From: Methylopumilus sp003533095
GTDB taxonomy: Bacteria > Pseudomonadota > Gammaproteobacteria > Burkholderiales > Methylophilaceae
NCBI GenBank assembly: GCA_963977845.1
Contig: CAXBPZ010000035.1
Location: 1 to 7,674, forward strand
DNA length: 7,674 nt
Direction of reading: 5' to 3'
In this document: positions 1 through 6,600 of the stretch, piece after piece
Layout: every line of letters begins with the position of its first letter
Numbering within the stretch: the first letter of the stretch is position 1
The notes under the pieces: generated by a model
Database searches by the model: none
What the model was told of the DNA's origin: nothing
Seen by the model: the letters and a program-made list of their open reading frames with translations, nothing else
Position numbers and translations under genes: made by a program

Positions 1-269
1 TGGGTAAAGGTAACGGTAAAGTTGCTGCGGGTGCAGTGGGTGCTGCAGTCGGTGCTGTTGTGGGTGACCGCATGCAGAACGACGACACCAATGAAACCCG
101 CAATGTGGAACGTTGTACTCAGCGTGATAACTACCAAAGAGTGCAAGAGGGTTATATGACACTCTTCTCATATAACGGTCACGAATTTGAAGAAGAAACA
201 CAAACAAAATATCGCGTAGGTCAGAGAGTGTCTGTTCAAGTAAATGCCATTATTGATCAGGCTAACTAA
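1..269 (+). CDS. Glycine-zipper (17 kDa surface antigen-like) envelope protein, C-terminal part
   Basis: The 5' end is cut by the window edge. The frame is open from the first complete codon (base 3) to a TAA at 267-269, giving 88 visible residues. A GTG at 36 lies in this frame but inside the glycine-rich segment, so it is unlikely to be the real start. The visible part opens with small-residue repeats (GKVAAGAVGAAVGAVVGDRM), the pattern of a glycine-zipper segment thought to insert in or pack against a membrane. About 60 residues with one cysteine follow (VERC), then GYMTLFSYNGHEFEEET and YRVGQRVSVQV, which resemble the C-terminal domain of Rickettsia 17 kDa antigen-like proteins. Such proteins usually start with a signal peptide or lipobox, which would lie outside the window. 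The exact role is unknown; an envelope or outer-membrane location is inferred from the family. It lies 14 bases before htpX on the same strand. Confidence 0.8.
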   Translation, partial: GKGNGKVAAGAVGAAVGAVVGDRMQNDDTNETRNVERCTQRDNYQRVQEGYMTLFSYNGHEFEEETQTKYRVGQRVSVQVNAIIDQAN

Positions 270-283
270 GAAATCTTTTTAAG

Positions 284-1168
284 ATGAAGCGCGTCTTTTA
301 TTTTCTTGTTACAAACCTTGCAATTGTTTTAGTCTTATCCATCACCATGCGTTTACTTGGTGTGGAGCCTTTTTTAAATGCAAATGGACTCAATTTAAAT
401 AGTCTCCTCATCTTTGCAAGTATCATGGGATTTGGTGGTGCTTTTATTTCACTCGCCATTTCAAAATGGTCAGCAAAACAAATGTCGGGTGCAGTCACAA
501 TTGACAACCCAAAAACACCTGATGAGATTTGGCTGATTGATATCGTTAAAAAGCAATCACAAAAAGTAGGCATCCAAATGCCTGAAGTGGCTATCTTTGA
601 TTCCCCGGTGGTAAATGCTTTTGCAACAGGCATGAGTCGAGATAGTTCTTTAGTTGCTGTTTCTTCCGGACTTCTTAATATGATGACCAAAGATGAAGCC
701 GAAGCTGTCATAGGGCATGAGATGTCCCATATTGCCAATGGTGACATGGTCACACTGACGCTTATTCAAGGGGTTGTGAATACGTTTGTATTATTTTTCT
801 CACGAGTCATTGGTTATACGGTAGATAAAGTTGTATTTAAAACAAAAGAGGGTACGGGCCCTGCATTCTTTATCACCATGATCATTTCAGAATTACTTTT
901 AGGTGTCTTGGCTTCTATTGTTGTGATGTGGTTCTCTCGTCAACGCGAATACCGAGCTGATTTTGGTGGGGGACAACTTGCAGGTAAACAAAAAATGATT
1001 GCAGCACTTCAACGACTCAAAGTGCAATATGAATCATCAAGTGCTTTACCAAAATCAATCGCAGCCTTTGGTATTTCTGGTGAACAAGGTATGGGTCTTA
1101 AAGAATTATTCTCAACACATCCAAGTTTAGATGATCGTATTGCGAGACTTCAGCAAAACACAAATTAA
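284..1168 (+). CDS. htpX: Protease HtpX, membrane-bound zinc metalloprotease (family M48)
   Basis: The product has 294 residues, the usual length for HtpX. Hydrophobic stretches at about 4-25 and 38-60 form an N-terminal membrane pair, and two more lie at about 158-178 and 195-217. The zinc site is complete: HEMSH places zinc ligands at His145 and His149 and the catalytic Glu at 146, and REYRAD supplies the third ligand, Glu222. The C-terminal block FSTHPSLDDRIARL (276-289) is also typical. In well-studied bacteria HtpX sits in the cytoplasmic membrane with a cytoplasmic active site, degrades misfolded membrane proteins together with FtsH, and is induced by envelope stress. The ATG at 284 puts a short positively charged end (MKR) before the first membrane segment as expected. 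There is no clear Shine-Dalgarno before it, only an A/T-rich 14-base gap after the preceding stop. No separate promoter is evident, so read-through from the upstream envelope gene is likely. Confidence 0.98.
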   Translation: MKRVFYFLVTNLAIVLVLSITMRLLGVEPFLNANGLNLNSLLIFASIMGFGGAFISLAISKWSAKQMSGAVTIDNPKTPDEIWLIDIVKKQSQKVGIQMPEVAIFDSPVVNAFATGMSRDSSLVAVSSGLLNMMTKDEAEAVIGHEMSHIANGDMVTLTLIQGVVNTFVLFFSRVIGYTVDKVVFKTKEGTGPAFFITMIISELLLGVLASIVVMWFSRQREYRADFGGGQLAGKQKMIAALQRLKVQYESSSALPKSIAAFGISGEQGMGLKELFSTHPSLDDRIARLQQNTN

Positions 1169-1171
1169 AAT

Positions 1172-2239
1172 TTATTTAGTATGAAATTGTTCGCTATATT
1201 CACGAATAGTATTTAGCATCACATCCACATGTTCGGGTGGTGTGTGTTCTGTAATGCCATGGCCTAGATTAAAAATATGTCCGTGACCTTTACCATATCC
1301 ATCGAGTATACGTTTCACTTCTTTTTCAATGGCTTCAGGTTTTGATAAAAGAATAGCGGGATCTAAATTACCTTGAAGTGCTACCTTTTCTCCTACCTTT
1401 TGTCGTGCTAATTTAATATCCGTTTGCCAATCTAAGCCCAGTGCATCTGATCCTGCAGTCACCTGATCCTCTAACCAAAGCCCACCACCTTTAGTAAACA
1501 TAATCGATGGAATTTTTTTAGCATTCATCATTTTTAAATTCGATAAGATCACCTTCATGTAAGGTAACGAAAATTCCAAATAGCCTTGGTGAGATAGTGC
1601 ACCACCCCATGAATCAAAAATCATAATCGCATCCACACCGGCTTCAATTTGCGCATGTAAATATTGCGTCACAGCTTCCGCGGTAGTTTTTAAAATGTGA
1701 TGGAGTAAATCGGGGCGGCTATAAGCCATTTTTTTAATCGTTAAAAAGTCGGTGCCGCCTTGACCTTCCACCATATAAGTCGCGAGTGTCCAAGGGCTTC
1801 CAGAGAAGCCAATTAAGGGTACACGTCCTTGCAATGCGTTCTTAATTTGTGACACGGCATCGATCACGTACTTCAAATCTTTGCTCACATCAGGAATTTT
1901 TAGTTTCTGAATATCAGATTCTTCACGTAATGGTCTTTGAAATTTTGGGCCTTCACCGGCTGCAAAATATAAACCCAATCCCATCGCATCGGGTACGGTC
2001 AAGATATCTGAGAATAAAATCGAAGCATCTAAGAGTGGATAACGATCAAGCGGTTGCAGTGTCACTTCGGTCGCTAGATTCGGATTCTTGCAAAGACTTA
2101 AAAAGTCACCGGCCCTCTGACGAGTGGCTCTGTACTCAGGTAAATAGCGTCCTGCTTGACGCATCATCCATACAGGTGTGTAAGGTGTGGGTTCTCGATG
2201 AAGTGCTTTTAAGAAGTTGTCGTTTTGAATTTGTGTCAT
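1172..2239 (-). CDS. hemE: Uroporphyrinogen decarboxylase
   Basis: This cytoplasmic enzyme removes four carboxyl groups from uroporphyrinogen III to give coproporphyrinogen III in haem synthesis. It needs no cofactor. The 355-residue length is normal. Both family signatures are present: PVWMMRQAGR at 22-31 and GFSGSPWTLATYMVEG at 144-159. Residues matching the known active site are all there: Arg27, Arg31, Asp78 (in ILFSDIL), Tyr155, Ser210 (in FDSWGG) and His327 (in NLGHGI). The start MTQIQNDNFLKAL aligns with the usual N-terminus, so the ATG at 2239-2237 is well supported although no Shine-Dalgarno precedes it. RYPLLDASILF (67-75 region) seems to have one leucine more than the E. coli sequence as I remember it. 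The gene follows gltD after a 31-base A/T spacer holding an inverted repeat, and its stop lies 3 bases from that of htpX on the opposite strand. Confidence 0.99.
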   Translation of the reverse strand: MTQIQNDNFLKALHREPTPYTPVWMMRQAGRYLPEYRATRQRAGDFLSLCKNPNLATEVTLQPLDRYPLLDASILFSDILTVPDAMGLGLYFAAGEGPKFQRPLREESDIQKLKIPDVSKDLKYVIDAVSQIKNALQGRVPLIGFSGSPWTLATYMVEGQGGTDFLTIKKMAYSRPDLLHHILKTTAEAVTQYLHAQIEAGVDAIMIFDSWGGALSHQGYLEFSLPYMKVILSNLKMMNAKKIPSIMFTKGGGLWLEDQVTAGSDALGLDWQTDIKLARQKVGEKVALQGNLDPAILLSKPEAIEKEVKRILDGYGKGHGHIFNLGHGITEHTPPEHVDVMLNTIREYSEQFHTK

Positions 2240-2244
2240 AGAAA

Positions 2245-2269
2245 TTTTAAAACTTAAAAAGTTTTAAAA
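2245..2269. repeat. Perfect 11-base inverted repeat in the gltD-hemE spacer
   Basis: The left arm TTTTAAAACTT (2245-2255) and right arm AAGTTTTAAAA (2259-2269) are exact reverse complements around a 3-base loop. Each arm contains the self-complementary octamer TTTTAAAA. Only one pair of the stem is G-C, so an RNA hairpin would be weak. On the minus strand it begins one base after the TAA codon plus a single T of the spacer, and ends five bases (TTTCT) before the hemE ATG, covering the place where a hemE ribosome binding site would be. It could be a weak intrinsic terminator or attenuator, a translation-limiting hairpin, a protein binding site, or just an A/T-rich spacer; the sequence does not decide between these. 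Confidence 0.6.
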
Positions 2270-2270
2270 A

Positions 2271-3698
2271 TTAACGTGGAAGTGTTGAAGTTCCCATCAA
2301 GAATTCGTCGACGGCCCGTGCACACTGACGACCTTCACGGATTGCCCATACAACTAGAGATTGGCCACGACGCATATCACCTGCCGCAAATACTTTTGCC
2401 TTTGATGTGCTGTAAGCGTTTTTACCTTCGGTGGTCGCTTTCACATTTCCGCGCTGATCTTTTTCCACACCAAAGAGGTCTAACATCTTTTGTTGAGGAC
2501 TTACAAAACCCATCGCGAGTAACACAAGATCCGCTTTTAATCTAAATTCTGAATTTGGCACTTCGGTCATCTTGCCGTCTTTCCATTCCACACGTGCGGC
2601 AATAATTTCTTTCACCTGTCCATTCTCACCCACAAAACTTTTTGTGGTGACAGACCAATCGCGCTCACAACCTTCTTCGTGTGAACTTGATGTGCGGAGT
2701 TTGAGTGGCCAGTTAGGCCATACCAATTCTTTATTTTCTTTTTGAGGGGGTTGTGGCATCAATTCAAATTGCGTCACAGATGTTGCATGATGACGATTCG
2801 ATGTACCCACACAGTCAGAACCTGTGTCCCCACCACCAATCACGACCACATGTTTATCAGTCGCTAACATTTGATTTTGTAACTTGTCACCTGCCACCAC
2901 TTTATTTTGTTGTGGTAAAAAATCCATCGCGAACATCACACCATTAAGCTCACGTCCGGGCACAGGTAAATCTCGTGGATGCTCAGCACCTCCTGCTAAG
3001 ATCACCGCGTCATAATGACTTAAAAGTTCATCAGGTTTTACGTTCTCACCAATGTTCTGATTCACTTTAAACACGACACCTTCAGCTTCCATCTGTTTGA
3101 CACGACGGTCGATGTGAGATTTTTCCATCTTGAAATCTGGAATGCCGTAACGAAGGAGTCCACCGATACGATCATTTTTTTCATACACGGTGACTGAATG
3201 TCCTACGCGTGCTAATTGTTGAGCTGCGGCTAAACCAGCAGGCCCTGAACCCACAATCGCAATTTTTTTATTGGTTTTAGAAGTTGAGATTAAAGGTTTT
3301 ACCCAATTATTTTCCCAGGCCTTATCAATGATGGCGTGCTCAATTGATTTGATGCCCACTGCGTCATCGTTAATGTTGAGTGTACAAGCCGCTTCGCAGG
3401 GAGCGGGGCAAATGCGTCCGGTGAACTCTGGAAAGTTATTGGTCGAATGTAATACTTCGATGGCTTCTTCCCAGTTCTGGTTATAAACCAAATCATTCCA
3501 GTCAGGGATGATGTTATTAATGGGGCAACCTGATGTGCAAAATGGAATACCACAATCCATACAACGCGCACCCTGTTTCTTAGCTTCGTCATCTGTGAGA
3601 TGAAGCACAAACTCTTTGTAATTTTTTAAGCGCTCTTGTGGGGGTAGATTCTGTTCGCTGATGCGATCAAATTCCATGAAGCCCGTGACCTTACCCAT
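2271..3698 (-). CDS. gltD: Glutamate synthase (NADPH) small (beta) subunit
   Basis: This is the electron-input subunit of GOGAT: it oxidises NADPH on FAD and passes electrons through iron-sulfur clusters to the large subunit. It has 475 residues, normal for the family. The N-terminal cysteine-rich domain shows Cys46, Cys49, Cys54 and Cys58 (ARCMDCGIPFCTSGCP) and a second group, Cys97, Cys101 and Cys105 (RICPAPCEAAC), the usual set for two 4Fe-4S clusters. The FAD motif GSGPAG lies at 150-155 with the acidic Glu173 at the end of the fold, and the NADPH-binding motif GGGDTG lies at 288-293. A second FAD contact region, VFAAGDMRRG, follows at about 436-445. The ATG (3698-3696) shares its first base with the last base of the gltB stop and has a full Shine-Dalgarno seven bases upstream, which implies coupled, roughly equal translation of both subunits. 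hemE follows in the same direction. Confidence 0.98.
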   Translation of the reverse strand: MGKVTGFMEFDRISEQNLPPQERLKNYKEFVLHLTDDEAKKQGARCMDCGIPFCTSGCPINNIIPDWNDLVYNQNWEEAIEVLHSTNNFPEFTGRICPAPCEAACTLNINDDAVGIKSIEHAIIDKAWENNWVKPLISTSKTNKKIAIVGSGPAGLAAAQQLARVGHSVTVYEKNDRIGGLLRYGIPDFKMEKSHIDRRVKQMEAEGVVFKVNQNIGENVKPDELLSHYDAVILAGGAEHPRDLPVPGRELNGVMFAMDFLPQQNKVVAGDKLQNQMLATDKHVVVIGGGDTGSDCVGTSNRHHATSVTQFELMPQPPQKENKELVWPNWPLKLRTSSSHEEGCERDWSVTTKSFVGENGQVKEIIAARVEWKDGKMTEVPNSEFRLKADLVLLAMGFVSPQQKMLDLFGVEKDQRGNVKATTEGKNAYSTSKAKVFAAGDMRRGQSLVVWAIREGRQCARAVDEFLMGTSTLPR

Positions 3699-6600
3699 TA
3701 CGCAGCCTCCTTGGTCATTGATGCATGTAACTCATTCAATGCACGCTTGTATTCGTTTGGCATCACTTTAATAAATTGTGTTCTTGCTTTATCCCAGTTG
3801 TCTAAAATAAATTTAGCACGTGGACTTTCTGTATATTTCAAATGTTTTTCGATGAGTGTTTTTAAAGTCACCTCATCAGGTTGATTGAGATGTTGTGCGC
3901 CCTTCGCTTGCGCTTCTTTCGTCTCCACTTTTTCTAATGCCACCATGGAGGGATTACAACGTTTACTAAATAATCCATCTTCATCGTAAACGTATGCCAC
4001 ACCACCTGACATACCTGCCGCAAAATTTTGTCCGGTGTTACCTAAGACCACAACAGTTCCACCTGTCATGTATTCACAACCGTGATTACCGACACCTTCA
4101 ACGACAGCAGATGCACCTGAGTTTCTTACACAGAAGCGTTCCCCTGCAACACCACTAAAGTAACTCTCACCTGTGGTGGCACCATACATCACCGTGTTAC
4201 CGACAATAATATTTTCATGTGATTTTGCTTTAAATGTTTTGGGAGGTTTGATCACCACGCGTCCGCCACATAAACCTTTCGCAACGTAGTCGTTTCCTTC
4301 ACCAATCAATTCCATAGAAATACCTTGCGCTAAGAACGCTGCGAAACTTTGTCCCGCGGTGCCATTTAAAGTAATCTGAATCGTGTCTTGTGGTAAACCA
4401 TCACGACCAAATCGTTTTGCAATCTCGTGTGACAACATCGTACCCACCGTGCGGTTGGTATTCACAATCGGTAAGTTGAAGGATACTTTCTCACGTTTGT
4501 CTAATGCAGGTTTTGCTAATTTAATGAGTTCATTATCCAGTGCGTGCTCGAGTCCGTGTGATTGCTCTTCGGTATGACGACGTGAGACTTCTTTTTCAAC
4601 GTTCGGTTGATAGAAGATCTTACTGAAATCGAGTCCGTGAATCTTCCAGTGTTCGATACCTGCTTGTGTATCGAGTAAATCAGCACGACCAATGAGGTCA
4701 TCAAATTTGCGGATTCCTAAGGAAGCCATCAACTCACGCACCTCTTCAGCCACGAAGAAGAAATAGTTCACCACGTGTTCAGGTTGGCCTGTAAAACGTT
4801 TACGTAATTCTGGATCTTGTGTGGCGACCCCTACTGGACATGTATTCAAATGACACTTACGCATCATGATGCAACCTTCCACCACAAGGGGAGCTGTTGC
4901 AAAACCAAATTCATCCGCACCAAGAAGAGCACCAATCACCACATCACGTCCTGTTTTCATTTGTCCATCCACTTGGACAATCACACGACCGCGTAAGCGG
5001 TTTAAAACTAAAGTCTGTTGTGTTTCAGCCAAACCAATTTCCCAAGGGGTACCTGCATGTTTAATGGATGAAATCGGCGATGCACCTGTACCACCATCAT
5101 GGCCTGCGATCACAATGTGATCGGATTTTGCTTTTGCAACACCGGCAGCCACCGTACCCACACCCGTTTCAGAGACGAGCTTCACGGAAATACTTGCACT
5201 GGGGTTCGCATTTTTTAAATCATGAATGAGCTGCGCTAAATCTTCGATGGAATAAATGTCGTGATGCGGTGGTGGTGAAATTAAACCTACACCTGGCACT
5301 GAAAAGCGTAGTTTTGCAATGTAAGGGCTCACCTTGTGACCCGGGAGTTGTCCACCTTCACCAGGTTTTGCACCTTGTGCCATCTTGATTTGAATTTGAT
5401 CAGCTGAACTCAAATATTCTGCCGTCACACCAAAGCGACCCGATGCGACTTGTTTAATGCGTGAACGAAGTGAGTCACCTTTTTTAAGTTTGATATCACT
5501 CTCGATTAAATTAAGTCCAATCACATTCGCGACCGTATTGTCTTGATCGAGCACAGAAAAACGTTTTGCGTCCTCGCCACCTTCGCCGGTATTAGATTTG
5601 CCACCAATACGATTCATCGCGATCGCGAGTGTTGTATGCGCTTCGGTCGAGATGGAACCTAATGACATCGCACCCGTTGCAAAACGCTTCACAATTTCTT
5701 TAGCAGGTTCAACTTCATCAAGTGCAACTGCCTTGTCATTTGTTTTTAATTTAAATAATCCACGTAAGGTCATCTGACGCTTCGTCTGATCATTAATTAA
5801 AGCGGCATATTCTTTATAGGTGTTGTATTGATTGGTGCGTGTTGCGTGTTGTAATTTTGCGATCGAGTCCGGTGTCCACATGTGTTCTTCACCTCTGACT
5901 CTAAATGCGTATTCACCACCTGCGTCCAATGCGTTGGCTAATACGGGATCAGCACCAAATGCAGATTGATGAATGCGCATCGTTTCTTCTGCGATCTCTT
6001 CAATACCAATACCTTCGACATTCGTTGCCGTACCCTTGAAGTAAGTATCAATCAGTTTTGAATTAAGTCCTACCGCTTCAAAAATTTGTGCGCCACAATA
6101 AGATTGGTAAGTGGAGATACCCATCTTAGACATCACCTTATAAAGACCCTTACTAATCGACTTAATAAAATTCTTCGTGGCTTTTTCATGATCAGAGGCA
6201 ATCGCATTCATCGATTCGTAAGCCAACCACGGACAAATCGCTTCCGCACCGTAACCACCTAAAAGTGCGAAGTGATGCACTTCACGAGCCGTTCCTGTAT
6301 CAACGACTAAACCAGTGTTGGTGCGTAAACCTTCACGCACTAAGTGTTGATGTGTGGCAGATGTGGCTAACAACGCGGGGATCGCGATGCGATCTTTCGA
6401 TTGATTACGATCAGACAAGATCAGAATGTTATAACCATCCTTCACTGCTTTGTGAGCATCTTGGCGAAGCATATCGATGGCTTTTTTCATGCCATATGCG
6501 TCATCTTTTTTAAGACCCTTCACATCGTATGTGATATCGAGTACTAAAGATTTGAAAGCGTCTTTTGTGAGCTTCGAAATATTTTTTAATTGCTCTAAAT

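Noticed and set aside
298..753. 151-codon open frame on the minus strand opposite htpX
   Set aside because: It lies wholly inside htpX, whose protein is strongly conserved; the antisense translation shows no recognisable domain.
1220..1244. Possible hairpin CACATCCAC / GTGGTGTG near the end of hemE
   Set aside because: One arm has a bulged T, no T-run follows on either strand, and the bases encode the conserved TPPEHV region of HemE, so it is not a convincing terminator.
1849..2241. 130-codon open frame on the plus strand opposite hemE
   Set aside because: It is a shadow of hemE with no family resemblance and no ribosome site. The other short frames inside hemE, gltD and gltB were dismissed for the same reason.
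2240..2275. A -10-like TAAAAT on the minus strand just before hemE as a hemE promoter
   Set aside because: It ends only a few bases from the ATG, with no matching -35 at proper spacing; A/T-rich spacers give such matches by chance.
2301..2312. Adjacent GAATTC and GTCGAC, again polylinker-like
   Set aside because: They encode the expected VDEF residues near the GltD C-terminus in an intact frame.
5614..5632. GCGATCGC octamer in gltB, considered as a member of a genome-wide repeat or uptake motif
   Set aside because: I saw only one clear copy in the window and it is within conserved coding sequence.
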